DNA of 58,412 nucleotides from Solirubrobacterales bacterium (GCA_027449125.1 DAIDME010000012.1:1-58412), one strand, 5' to 3'. Positions 8,844-16,847 are shown, counted from the first letter of the stretch. Translations and numbers: made by a program. Notes: generated by a model from the sequence alone, not told the origin.

Positions 8844-8962
8844 ACCAGCCGTCAAGCGCGCGTCGCGACAGACGCCGCGCGATTCAGCCATGGGACTCGT
8901 CACGCCCCCCCCACTATTCTGCTCGCCGGCTCCATCCCACTAGGCGTAAAACAAGCGATCCG

Positions 8963-9050
8963 AAGGCGGTAGGGTCGGCGGGAGGCGCCTGGACCGCGCG
9001 GCTCGGCCGACTGGTCTGGTTTCCTCCCGCCGACCCTACCGATCCCGTAC
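8963..9050 (-). repeat. Relic of a group II intron 3' end (domain VI-like hairpin)
   Basis: Read on the minus strand this stretch resembles the 3' end of the intron at 2915-3003: ACGGGATCGG, GGCGGGAGGAAACCAGACCA, GGCGCCTCCCGCCGACCCTA. It contains a near-perfect outer stem (GGTAGGGTCGGCGGGAGG against CCTCCCGCCGACCCTACC), more symmetric than in the full intron. No reverse transcriptase or clear domain V accompanies it. I read it as a truncated related intron end. A stand-alone palindromic repeat or a terminator hairpin that resembles it is the alternative. Confidence 0.6.
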
Positions 9051-9177
9051 TTGCCCCCGTGAACTGTCATGAATCAATCCCGGGCGACCTGCTCACACTC
9101 ACGGCGGGGCACGTATTTCAAGGATGTCCTGATGAGATGCCTCACCAGCCATTTCCTGAGAGACTTGAAGAGGCCCG

Positions 9178-9714
9178 TTATCGGATGGTGAAGGAGGTGC
9201 CTGTGACGAGCGAGCCGCCAAATGTCACGTATGTGTTTGGGCCAACCCAGTCTGCGGAGCATGCGCTCGTCCAACATACGTATGCGGTGTAGCTACCACT
9301 GTCCCAGGCGTTACGCTTGGGCCAGTTGCCCGTAAACGTTCCGGCGCCACCGTAGAAGCTGCGGTCGTGGTAGGTGTCGTTCACGGTCGGCGTGTAGTAG
9401 CAGCCATCGCCGGTCGCGCAATCCGTCCCGCTGGAGATGGCGGGGCTGATCCCGAGATCATCCGGAGTGGCAGCGCCGGTGGCGATGCCCGAAGGCTCCC
9501 CGCTAGTGACCGATACCACCGCGCCAGTCAAGGGGTTCAGCACGACCGTCTTAGGTGTGCTGGACGCGAGCAGGCCGGTTGGTGCTGATGGGCCCGATGC
9601 CACCACGGGCGAAGCGCTACCCGAGGACGCGGCCTGCGTTATCGCGGGCATGGCAACGCTGCAGGCCAGCGACGCGGCCGTTCCTATGCCCAGCACAACG
9701 TGCTTTCGTTTCAT
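9178..9714 (-). CDS. Secreted protein of unknown function
   Basis: The 178-aa product starts at ATG 9714, with a strong AAGGAGGGAAAG ribosome site directly upstream; a longer open frame to 9852 lacks this. It has a signal peptide (MKRKHVVLGIGTAASLACSV, cleavage near ITQAAS), a Ser/Thr/Pro-rich linker, and a C-terminal domain with four cysteines (DCATGDGCYYTPTVNDTYHD; YVCWTSACSADWVG) rich in Gly, Trp and Tyr. No family is recognised. It follows the sigma/anti-sigma pair on the same strand with a 206-base gap, so it could be a target of that sigma factor. Confidence 0.75.
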   Translation of the reverse strand: MKRKHVVLGIGTAASLACSVAMPAITQAASSGSASPVVASGPSAPTGLLASSTPKTVVLNPLTGAVVSVTSGEPSGIATGAATPDDLGISPAISSGTDCATGDGCYYTPTVNDTYHDRSFYGGAGTFTGNWPKRNAWDSGSYTAYVCWTSACSADWVGPNTYVTFGGSLVTGTSFTIR

Positions 9715-9920
9715 CTTTCCCTCCTTGGATTGACTATGGCTGTGACTCCGTCGGCCGGCAAACCGGCGTCCAACCAGCGAACACAAATGCTTAAGCGAAG
9801 GTGCGCGTGATTTGTGACCGCTCAGGTCGCCCAGCTCAACGTTGCGGCGCACTGGGACGGCGCCAGTTTTCCCTCAGACGCAGAGCGCTGCGCACCAGGG
9901 ATGACTCTCGGCGCGTCGCG

Positions 9921-11009
9921 CTATACCTTTGCTGTGAGGTCTCTGAGCAGAGACAGCGCAACGTTCGTCGGGGCGGACGTTCGCACGACCAACCATGCGT
10001 CTCTGACCCGCTCAGCGATCAGCCGACCAGCCGAGGCTCCCACCGAGCCTTCCGCGCCCGCGGGCAACTGCTGCACGCGCGCAGCACCGCGCAGCGTTGT
10101 CGTTCCTGGAAGATTCCCGGGGCGACGGCCCGGATGCTCGGAATCGACCAGGAGCGCGACACTACTCGCCCGACCTAGGTAAGCGACGGTCAGCGAATAG
10201 CACGACAGAAAGCCCGGTGGTGCCGAGATGGATTTCGGCAGAGGGCCGATCACCGCGCGAGCGGCCAATAGTTGCACCCCCGGCAGGCGGCGTGTGGTTA
10301 TGCGACATCCGGTCGAAGGGGGATTCCGAGCGTTCACCGGCCGGTTGGGGACGAGAACCGGTTTCGCGGCCGGCGTCGGAATGACCCTGCCGCCAGCATC
10401 GATCGGAGTCAGCGTCGCGACAGTGGCACGACCCGTCCGTAGCGATGGACCACCGGCGATGGTGACCGCCGCTCTCCAGTTCGACGGAAGCGACGGACTC
10501 GCGATCGGCAATATCCGCGTCCCGCCCGGCGCCTTCAGCGCGGCTACTTCCTGATCGACGATCGCGAACAGCAACCAGCCAGCGACGCCGCCCGTAGCCG
10601 GCGAGAGTATCTCAATCCCTCCTCGAGCTATCAGCGGATCGTGCCCCTGTGAAACGCAGGTAGATGGGGTCGGCAGCACTGAAGTGCCCGTCCGAATATC
10701 CAGTAGCGATATGCACCAACCAACATCACCAGCTCGCAGACTCGGCGTCACCGTCAGCGTGTAACGCGATCCCAATAATTGCTTAGGCAAAGCGCCCTCG
10801 AGCGGGGCAGAACGACGCGTCACAATGAGGATCCCCGCGACAGCCGACGTTGAGATGACCAGCGTGATCGCGGAAACAACGACGACGGTTCGCCCGAGGC
10901 GGCGGGGGGTCGCTTTCGACGCACTTTCGGGGGTGCCGCCGCTTTGTAGACGGTCGTGAGCTTCAAGCAGCTCGTCGAGCAACTGCTCGAGTGGGTCATC
11001 GTTGTGCAT
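9921..11009 (-). CDS. Membrane protein, probable anti-sigma factor partner of the ECF sigma factor
   Basis: The 362-aa protein has a short acidic cytoplasmic N-terminus (MHNDDPLEQLLDELLEAHDR), a single membrane segment near residues 40-62 (VVVVSAITLVISTSAVAGIL) and a long extracytoplasmic C-terminal region of unknown fold. That topology, and a 14-base overlap with the upstream ECF sigma gene, is the usual layout of sigma/anti-sigma pairs. I see no zinc-binding HxxxCxxC anti-sigma motif, so the role is inferred from position and topology. Confidence 0.65.
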   Translation of the reverse strand: MHNDDPLEQLLDELLEAHDRLQSGGTPESASKATPRRLGRTVVVVSAITLVISTSAVAGILIVTRRSAPLEGALPKQLLGSRYTLTVTPSLRAGDVGWCISLLDIRTGTSVLPTPSTCVSQGHDPLIARGGIEILSPATGGVAGWLLFAIVDQEVAALKAPGGTRILPIASPSLPSNWRAAVTIAGGPSLRTGRATVATLTPIDAGGRVIPTPAAKPVLVPNRPVNARNPPSTGCRITTRRLPGVQLLAARAVIGPLPKSISAPPGFLSCYSLTVAYLGRASSVALLVDSEHPGRRPGNLPGTTTLRGAARVQQLPAGAEGSVGASAGRLIAERVRDAWLVVRTSAPTNVALSLLRDLTAKV

Positions 11010-11574
11010 CAGACTGACGCGCCATACGTAACCGTAACGCTGTCAGCCCGCGGCTAACGCGCTTGCGCACGACCTGCTCGCTGCAATGCAGCTCCGCGGC
11101 GATCTCACCGTAACCCTGATCCTTGACGAACCGCGCGTTTATCGCTTCCCGCTGCTCGCCGGGCAACTCTTCCACGAGCTCGAGGACGGAGCGCGCGTCG
11201 ATGTGAGCGATTAGCTGCTCGATCATTGCCTCCCCGTCGTCGGTTAGCCGAAGCGCCTGCATCCCGAGCTGCTCTCGCGCTCGCGCTTCGATCTTGCCTT
11301 GACGCACCGCATCGATCAGCCGGTTGTGGGCGATCGTGTACAACCACGATTTGCCGGGAGCTGCGGTAGGTTGATAGCGCCGCACAGCGAGCAACGCCGC
11401 CGCAAACGTCTCGGCAGTCAAATCCAACGCGAGATCGGAGCGGCCAAGGGCACGCGAGAAGTACGCGAGCACACCGGGAGCGTGCCTTCGATACAGCTCA
11501 GCAAACGCGTCCCGATCGGTCTTCGCGAGCGCAAGAAGGTCGCGGTCATCCAAAGCGCTCAAGTCTCGTAGCAC
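10996..11574 (-). CDS. ECF-family RNA polymerase sigma factor
   Basis: The 192-aa protein has sigma region 2 near residues 22-90 (FAELYRRHAPGVLAYFSRAL, then LTAETFAAALLAVRRY and WLYTIAHNRLIDAVRQ) and sigma region 4 near 130-180 (ELPGEQREAINARFVKDQGY, then a helix-turn-helix ELHCSEQVVRKRVSRGLTAL). It would direct RNA polymerase to a small regulon, probably in response to an envelope signal sensed by the overlapping membrane protein. Sigma-70-like ECF genes often autoregulate, but I cannot assign a promoter in 11575-11650 with confidence. Confidence 0.92.
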   Translation of the reverse strand: MLRDLSALDDRDLLALAKTDRDAFAELYRRHAPGVLAYFSRALGRSDLALDLTAETFAAALLAVRRYQPTAAPGKSWLYTIAHNRLIDAVRQGKIEARAREQLGMQALRLTDDGEAMIEQLIAHIDARSVLELVEELPGEQREAINARFVKDQGYGEIAAELHCSEQVVRKRVSRGLTALRLRMARQSDAQR

Positions 11575-12017
11575 CGCAAACCGCCCAAACGCCTACCGTG
11601 TCGCCGTCATAGCCGAAGCGAGAAATCGCGTCCGCCGAAATAGCGTCTACATCGCCCCACAACCAAACAATACCGAGGTTCGACGCGCGCATACGAGTTC
11701 CTCATCTCCCCGGGCACCGATGGGGCGAGACTGCGCCACGGGCCACAGCGACTTGTGTTGTGAGTTGAGCGTGAACCTCCCGCCGCAGAGCATCACCCAC
11801 GCCAACGCAGCGCCGACCGTGTCGAGCTGTCGAATCCGTAGGGCGCCCCGAACCCTGGACGCCGAGAGGGTGAGCTGATCAACGACGCCTGCAACCAATC
11901 TGCGATCGGCCCCTTGGTCAAGGACAGACCCCGGTCCATGCCGTTGCTTGACCTGGCCAGTGCCCAAGGTGCTGGTGGCGCTCGCGCCGTGCTCGTGCAG
12001 CGTGTCTGCGCTGCGCT

Positions 12018-12051
12018 CGGTAGCCATGGGTGGTAGCCATATCGGTAGACC
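12018..12051 (-). repeat. GGTAGCCA direct repeats, possible integrase arm-type sites
   Basis: CGGTAGCCAT (12018), TGGTAGCCAT (12031) and a degenerate TCGGTAGAC (12042) are spaced about 11-13 bases, one helical turn. They lie about 60 bases beyond the acceptor end of the tRNA-Val fragment. The same relative arrangement occurs at 14185-14210 beside the tRNA-Val fragment within the integrase gene, which suggests arm-binding sites for a tyrosine integrase. Confidence 0.45.
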
Positions 12052-12111
12052 GAGCGCCAACCCGTCACGCTGATCCGTCACACATACGAAACACCAGGCA
12101 TTTCGAAGATT

Positions 12112-12152
12112 GGCGGTGAGGGGCTCGAACCCCCGACATCCTGCGTGTAAAG
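12112..12152 (-). repeat. 3' half of tRNA-Val(TAC), candidate attachment site
   Basis: On the minus strand the sequence gives a loop TTTACAC (anticodon TAC), then a T arm (GGGGGTTCGAGCCCC) and a 3' acceptor strand TCACCGCC. The 5' acceptor strand, D arm and correct 5' side of the anticodon stem are missing, so this is not a tRNA gene. The 31 bases 12112-12142 are identical to 14281-14311, forming direct repeats 2.2 kb apart. This is the pattern left by an element that integrates in a tRNA 3' end. Confidence 0.75.
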
Positions 12153-12492
12153 CATTCAAAGTGACCAGGAGGAGGCTAACGAGTGCGGTCGGGTTCAAGA
12201 CATGGCCACGCGAAGCGCCGGGGCCTGAACGGGTCCCGCTGTGACGGCGACTACCGGGGCGTCGCTATCGGGGCGCTTTGCCGCTCGGCCAGCTCCAAGG
12301 CCGGTTAGGAGCGCTGTCACGTCACCTGGCGGCGGAAACGCGGATCGAGGCTTGTAGCTGGGCTCGACGTCTCAGCGCTGGCGTCGAAGGTAAGCCTCGG
12401 TTGAAGACCAACGATGCGAACCCGGCGTGGTCTTGAGCCTGGGGACACGATGTCTGAACGCGAACGTCGCGGATGGAACCGACCGAAGGTGG

Positions 12493-13749
12493 TCAGTTGT
12501 CGGCGAGGATCGCGTCCAGGTCTGGAAGGCCGAAGCGGGCGAGCGCCCACGGCAGCCAGTCGGCCTCGGTGTCGGCCAGTGCCTGCCATGCGCCCGCCAC
12601 CTCCCACGCGCTGGGTTCAAGCGGGATGATGAAGGTCTCGCGGGCGCGGTGCGGGCTGATCGCGCGGCGGAGCGCGACGCCGGACTGGCTTTGCACCGTC
12701 TCCTCCTTCACCGTGCTGTGAGCCAGGCCGGCACCGGATGAGATGACCACGCCGGCTGGGTGCGTGTCCGCAGCGCCTGAGTCACCCGTGTACGTCAGCC
12801 GGCTCAGGTTGTTTGCCAACGCCCCGAGCTTGTCGGCGAGCTGGAGCTGCGCCCAGGCGGTCTCGAGGAACAGGAAGTTATGCGGGACCAGGCGCAGCCA
12901 TCGCGCGCCGGAGCCAGACATCTGCTTGACAGCCTTCTCGATGATCTCGCTGCCCATGCGTGGCCAGAGGTCACGTCGGCGCCCGCGTGCGCTGAGCCGT
13001 GCGCGGTCGTCCTCGATCCGGACCAGCCTCACGCTCGCCGAGCCGACTCGGATCTCCGGCTTGTGGCCAGCACGCGCCGCGAGCGCCTCGACGGGAATAC
13101 GCCGCTCAAGTTCACGCACCGTCGCCTCGTCCAGGATCTCGCCGAGGTCGCCCTCAAGCCAGACACGGTGCGCTGTGGCGCGCGACTGAAGGCGATGAAG
13201 GGCACGGTCGAGAAAGTCGCGGCGGCGGCGATCATAGTCGGCTTCGCCCAACGCGAACGCCTCGATAACGAGCGGCCCACGATCAGTGGAGATCTCCAGG
13301 TCGGCTGGCCTACGCGCTCCCGTAACGAGAGGCTCGAGCCGGAAGCTCCAGCCAAGGCGCGCCGCCGCGCCCGCTAACTGAAGCTGCAGGTCGGTGTGAC
13401 GGATCCGCGCTTCCGTCACATCGCTCGCAAGTGGCCTACGCGCATCCGCTGAGCCGGGCACCCCGTCGATCAGCTGCAGCCGAGCCGCCCACTCCACGAC
13501 ATCAGCCAGCGCGAGCACGTCGTGGCTCAACAGCACCAGCGAGATGCGCAGGGGCAGCGCGCACTGATCGCGCTGGCTCCTCTTCAAGGCCACTGCCGGC
13601 CACCGCTCATCGAGCCGCTCGGCAAGAACGTCAACCGCCCACAAGCCGGCGCGCGACCACGCCTGACCACGCCCAGAAGCACTGAGAAGATCACGATAGG
13701 TCTGCCAGGACTCCCCGGCGCTCTCACGCTCGACGTCACGCACGATCAC
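12493..13749 (-). CDS. Hypothetical protein, cargo of a tRNA-flanked islet
   Basis: The 418-aa soluble protein starts MIVRDVERESAGESWQTYRD and has no membrane segments. I recognise no family. A central segment (RRPADLEIST, then PLVIEAFALGEADYDRRRRD, about residues 147-178) loosely recalls a PD-(D/E)xK nuclease core, with D/E followed by a beta-strand ending in E, but the lysine is not in the usual place, so this is only a hint. An Arg/Asp-rich coiled region follows. It is the only gene between the two identical 31-bp tRNA-Val fragments, so it is probably cargo of the element that created them; an accessory role such as defence is possible but unproven. Confidence 0.65.
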   Translation of the reverse strand: MIVRDVERESAGESWQTYRDLLSASGRGQAWSRAGLWAVDVLAERLDERWPAVALKRSQRDQCALPLRISLVLLSHDVLALADVVEWAARLQLIDGVPGSADARRPLASDVTEARIRHTDLQLQLAGAAARLGWSFRLEPLVTGARRPADLEISTDRGPLVIEAFALGEADYDRRRRDFLDRALHRLQSRATAHRVWLEGDLGEILDEATVRELERRIPVEALAARAGHKPEIRVGSASVRLVRIEDDRARLSARGRRRDLWPRMGSEIIEKAVKQMSGSGARWLRLVPHNFLFLETAWAQLQLADKLGALANNLSRLTYTGDSGAADTHPAGVVISSGAGLAHSTVKEETVQSQSGVALRRAISPHRARETFIIPLEPSAWEVAGAWQALADTEADWLPWALARFGLPDLDAILADN

Positions 13750-14042
13750 ATCGTCTCATCACAGAGCAGTCCTGAGCGCGGTCAGGTGCAGCACACCCCG
13801 GCGCAAGCGACAAAACACGAACGCGACCGCGGGCGACTGGCTACCCAACCAGTCGCCGCCGGCCGGCTCGCCGCCCCGTCAGCTCGCGGCTCAGTCGGGA
13901 GCGCCGTCACCGGCCGACCGGCGGCAGAAAGTACGCCCAAGCCCCAGAACCGGACTCAAACGCCGGACTCAAACTGTCACCGCCGACCCGGCATCCAACC
14001 CTTATCGTAAGAAAAGCCCGGGATTAGCAGAGCTTTTGTGAG

Positions 14043-14086
14043 TGGGCCGTGCAGGAATCGAACCTGCAACCTTGGGATTAAGAGCC
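14043..14086 (-). repeat. 3' half of tRNA-Lys(CTT), candidate attachment site
   Basis: On the minus strand CTCTTAATCCC (anticodon CTT) is followed by a T arm (GCAGGTTCGATTCCTGC) and the acceptor strand ACGGCCCA. No 5' acceptor strand (GGGCCGT) or D arm precedes it; the upstream sequence is unrelated. It marks a boundary of a different element from the tRNA-Val-type one. Confidence 0.7.
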
Positions 14087-14184
14087 CGACGAGCTTGCCG
14101 ACGGAAGGCCAGCCTCGATACGGACGACTGTGTGCCGCACTCATAAGGAGCCCCGGCCGTGGGCCTATGACGATTGCGAGACCG

Positions 14185-14210
14185 TTTGGTAGCCAAGGTT
14201 GGTAGCCAAA
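14185..14210 (-). repeat. Paired TTGGTAGCCAA repeats, possible integrase arm sites
   Basis: TTTGGTAGCCAA (14185-14196) and TTGGTAGCCAAA (14199-14210) are near-palindromic repeats 14 bases apart, about 70 bases beyond the tRNA-Val core inside the integrase 3' end. Their match in sequence and spacing to the set at 12018-12051 supports a shared role as integrase-binding arms. Confidence 0.45.
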
Positions 14211-14252
14211 CCTGGCTGAGGACTGCGAAATGAGACCCAAGCGGCTAGTTAA

Positions 14253-15653
14253 TCAGCGATTTCCAGAGCTTTCTTGAGTGGGCGGTGAGGGGCTCGAACC
14301 CCCGACATCCTCCTTGGTTGACCGCTGGCTACCTCTTTGGCCTCTCGCCGCGAAGGCCCTGTCCAGCCGCTCGAGCTCCTCGGGCCGGGCCTTCGCGCTG
14401 ACGTACCGATCGGTCGTCGATAGCTTTGCGTGGCCGAGGAAGTCTCGGACGAAGACTGGGTCTGAGGTTCGAGCGACCAGACTGCCAGCGGCGTGACGTA
14501 GTCCGTGAAGCTTGATGGGTCGAAGCCCCGCCGCATTGCGTGCTCGCTTGTAACGCCGCCGGACCGCAGACGGATCGAGGCGACGACCGAAGCGGTTAGC
14601 GAGAACGTAGTCACCCGGCTGCACGAAGTCCTTACGGTCACGGAGGCGTTCGAGCGTGGCGACAGCAGCTGACGGGAGAGGCACGACGCGCGAGCGCCCG
14701 CCCTTCGGCAACCGCTCCTCACCAGCAGACAGACCGCGCCGTACAAAGAGAAGTCGGCCGTCGAGCTGAACGTCCTCCCAGCGGAGCGTGAGCAACTCGC
14801 CCAACCTGATTCCCGTGTAGAAGAGCAGCCGGAATGCGTCAGCATCTCGGCAGTCCTCTTGACGCCGAGCCGCGATCTCCGCTTCGTCCTTCATCGACCG
14901 TGGCGACCGATGAGACCCGCTCTCGCACACGGCAGCGAGCTTTTCGACCTCCTCGACCTCGTAGTAATCCAGCGCCACAGGCGGCGGCTGACGGCGCTTG
15001 TCGGTCCCGTCGACCGGATTGGCGACGAGACCCAGCGAGTCCACCCGGGTTCCGTAGTTGAACATCGACGCAAGTACTTCTCGGTGCTTGTTGACGTTGC
15101 GCGCCGTCAGACCCTCCTTATCGAGAGAGCGGAGGAAACCGCTGATCTCAGCCGTGGTGACACTCGCCGCTTGCCGGTCTCCGAAAGCCGCCATGATGCG
15201 CCCAGCGCTTACGCCCTCGCCACGCTTGTGAGGGATCCCTGGCTCGCGCAGAAGGAACCGGTAGTCCTTCACGGTCGACGGCTTCGCACCCCAAACCTCT
15301 TCAAGCCAGATCAGCCATTCAGTCGCGAGCGCACGCACGGTCTTCTCGGCTGCACTCGCACGAGCCTCCGCGTCGGCCGCACTGACAAGCTGCTCCACCT
15401 GTGCCTCCATCACCGCGACTGCCGCAACGTTGGCAGCGCGTTCATCGAGCCAACCGTCTGCGCATCGACCCCGCCGCTTTCGCCAACCGCCGGTGCCATC
15501 AGGCTCAAGCCAAGCCAAGCCAAGCCGGCGCTTGGTCTGCTTCCACGGAGAGTGGGGTCCTGGCCGGTAGCGCCAGTACGCATCCCAGTAGACCCGATCT
15601 CCGGCACCGCCACGAATTAGGACTGCGAGATTCGCTTGTTCGACCTGACCCAT
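14253..15653 (-). CDS. int: Tyrosine recombinase/integrase of a tRNA-Val-specific element
   Basis: The protein (466 aa from ATG 15653; a TTG at 15695 would add 14) has an N-terminal arm-binding-like region, a core-binding SAM-like domain (VRALATEWLIWLEEVWGAKP) and a catalytic domain with Arg in FYTGIRLGELLTLRWEDV (about residue 281), HGLRH (about 383), LGHAKLSTTDRY and the nucleophile Tyr (about 416). Its last residues DVGGSSPSPPT are encoded by a tRNA-Val 3' half at 14281-14311, the common arrangement in which attP overlaps the end of int. GGGTAGCA repeats lie upstream. The rest of the element is almost gone, so the integrase may be stranded. Confidence 0.92.
   Translation of the reverse strand: MGQVEQANLAVLIRGGAGDRVYWDAYWRYRPGPHSPWKQTKRRLGLAWLEPDGTGGWRKRRGRCADGWLDERAANVAAVAVMEAQVEQLVSAADAEARASAAEKTVRALATEWLIWLEEVWGAKPSTVKDYRFLLREPGIPHKRGEGVSAGRIMAAFGDRQAASVTTAEISGFLRSLDKEGLTARNVNKHREVLASMFNYGTRVDSLGLVANPVDGTDKRRQPPPVALDYYEVEEVEKLAAVCESGSHRSPRSMKDEAEIAARRQEDCRDADAFRLLFYTGIRLGELLTLRWEDVQLDGRLLFVRRGLSAGEERLPKGGRSRVVPLPSAAVATLERLRDRKDFVQPGDYVLANRFGRRLDPSAVRRRYKRARNAAGLRPIKLHGLRHAAGSLVARTSDPVFVRDFLGHAKLSTTDRYVSAKARPEELERLDRAFAARGQRGSQRSTKEDVGGSSPSPPTQESSGNR
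14281..14311 (-). repeat. tRNA-Val 3' end embedded in the integrase gene (attachment core)
   Basis: These 31 bases are identical to 12112-12142 and spell the T arm and 3' acceptor strand of tRNA-Val on the minus strand, with GGAGGATGTC before it as in the variable region of actinobacterial tRNA-Val. They sit within the last 20 codons of the integrase. With the 12-kb copy they form the direct repeats expected from attL/attR or from two successive integrations. Confidence 0.8.
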
Positions 15654-15680
15654 ATCGGTGATCGTAACAGTCTCACCGGA

Positions 15681-15740
15681 TTGGGTAGCAGCCAATTGCC
15701 ATTGGGTAGCAGGTGCCGCTGGGTAGCAACTTGGGTAGCA
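15681..15740 (-). repeat. Four TTGGGTAGCA repeats upstream of the integrase
   Basis: TTGGGTAGCA occurs at 15681, 15702 and 15731, and CTGGGTAGCA at 15719. They lie between 28 and 90 bases upstream of the integrase ATG at 15653. Spacings of about 12-21 bases suit arm-type binding by the integrase or autoregulation of int. If translation began at TTG 15695 the first copy would be coding, which argues for the ATG. Confidence 0.5.
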
Positions 15741-15818
15741 AACTGGCCGCAGACCCTACGGTAATAGCCTTTTTCGGCGCCTCGACTCCGCGTATCTAGG
15801 TCCGCTGCGCTCGTGCCG

Positions 15819-15865
15819 CCTGGATCGCACCCAGGAGGTCGCCGGTTCGATTCCGGCTAGCTCCA
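15819..15865 (+). repeat. 3' half of tRNA-Ala(CGC), candidate attachment site
   Basis: A complete anticodon arm (CCTGG-ATCGCAC-CCAGG, anticodon CGC), variable region, T arm (GCCGGTTCGATTCCGGC) and 3' acceptor strand TAGCTCC are present. The 5' acceptor strand GGAGCTA and a D arm are not found in the 80 bases upstream, and no CCA is encoded. It is on the opposite strand to the Val and Lys halves. I read it as an element boundary and not a working tRNA; a highly diverged 5' half cannot be fully excluded. Confidence 0.65.
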
Positions 15866-16221
15866 CTCCACCTCGACTTTCGCGGAGTTCCTACTAATGC
15901 GTCGGTTAGTTCGCGGCCCAATCCTCGCCGACAGGTCGCGCGTGACATGTCCGACGACGAATCCTGGGGCGGCGCAGGGCGTGGCGCGAACTGGGCCGCG
16001 AACCCACACCCGATCGGTGCGTTGCGCTCGTCGCGCCGAGCAGGCCTCTGGGCTTGCACGCCGAAATGCGTGTCCGGCTGTCAAAGCCGGTCTGGCCGTG
16101 GGCCGTTCGTGCGGCGTGGGACACTCGTGCAGCGCCGACGGTTGGCAGGGCTCAGGGATCGCTGGTGCGCTGCTGAGGTCCGGGATCGGCGCGGGGGAGC
16201 GGTATCGCGCCGGCGCGGGCG
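15866..16221. other. Intergenic stretch, nothing recognised
   Basis: About 350 bases separate the tRNA-Ala half from the TetR gene stop. Open frames cross on both strands without motifs, ribosome sites or similarity that I can name. It marks the change from the mobile region to ordinary chromosomal genes. Confidence 0.5.
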
Positions 16222-16815
16222 CTAGGTGCTGGCGGGAGGCGGTCGTAGGCCGTCCACGAGCAGGTTGAGCATTCGGGCTGCCTGGTCTCGTTGTTCGTCT
16301 GCTCCTGCGACGCTCAAGATGCCAGCGAGCGTTGCGGCGACTGTTTCAGCGTCGGCGTCTGGACGAATGTCGCCGGCGCGTGCACCGGCGTCCAGGAACG
16401 TGCCGACGACGGCGACTAGGCCGCCCCGCATCTGATCGGACTCGATGCGTCCGCAAGAGATGATCGCGCGCAGAGTGTCGATCATGCCGTGTTTGGTGGC
16501 TGCCCAGTCAACGAACAGGTCCATCCACAAGCGCAAAGCGCGAATAGGGGGATGGTTGGCCAAGAGCTCCTGCGAGCCGGTCCGCAGACGGTCCACTTGA
16601 TCGCGGTAAACCGCCTCGACCAGGGCCTCGCGAGTTGGGAAATGGCGGTAGAGCGTGCCGATGCCGACCCCCGCCTGCTTGGCTATTTCCTCCAGCGGGA
16701 CGCGGTTTTGGCCCGCCGCCGCAAAGGCCTGTGTCGCGACGGCGATCAAGTTCTGCCGGTTGCGCCGCGCTTCGGCGACCCGGGCGCGTGGTGGGGGTAG
16801 ATGAGCCGGCGACAT
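16222..16815 (-). CDS. TetR-family transcriptional regulator
   Basis: From ATG 16815 (MSPAHLPPPRARVAEARRNR) the 197-aa protein has an N-terminal helix-turn-helix: LIAVATQAFAAAGQNRVPLE, then EIAKQAGVGIGTLYRHFPTR, the TetR signature. A C-terminal ligand domain follows with the pattern of the SbtR-type C-terminal region (LRLWMDLFVDWAATKHGMID, MRGGLVAVVGTFLDAGARAG). The frame opens further to 16890, but that extension would run through a perfect palindrome (16848-16875), so I prefer 16815. It probably represses itself and the divergent SDR gene. Confidence 0.9.
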   Translation of the reverse strand: MSPAHLPPPRARVAEARRNRQNLIAVATQAFAAAGQNRVPLEEIAKQAGVGIGTLYRHFPTREALVEAVYRDQVDRLRTGSQELLANHPPIRALRLWMDLFVDWAATKHGMIDTLRAIISCGRIESDQMRGGLVAVVGTFLDAGARAGDIRPDADAETVAATLAGILSVAGADEQRDQAARMLNLLVDGLRPPPAST

Positions 16816-16847
16816 CGGTGCGAACTCTATTGGTGTGATAGGTTCCC

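Larger units (their letters stand above)
11575..12492. other. Gene-poor stretch with tRNA-Val 3' half and short repeats
   Basis: No credible gene lies here. The long minus-strand frame (11647-12198) runs through the tRNA fragment and reads GCRGFEPLTANLRN, a typical accidental translation of a tRNA 3' end. The region holds the tRNA-Val fragment (12112-12152) and GGTAGCCAT repeats at 12018-12051; the rest (12160-12490) shows nothing recognisable. Confidence 0.6.
13750..14252. other. Gene-free stretch with tRNA-Lys 3' half and integrase-type repeats
   Basis: The open minus-strand frames here (for example one ending NPKVAGSIPARPTHKSSANP) are translations through a tRNA-Lys 3' half and are not genes. 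The region contains the tRNA-Lys fragment (14043-14086) and two TTGGTAGCCAA repeats (14185-14210). Bases 13750-14040 show nothing recognisable. Confidence 0.6.

Noticed and set aside
11647-12198. Minus-strand 183-codon frame as a gene
   Set aside because: It begins upstream of and reads through the tRNA-Val 3' half and shows no protein features.
15819-15865. Complete tRNA-Ala gene
   Set aside because: No matching 5' acceptor strand or D arm lies upstream, so only the 3' half is present.
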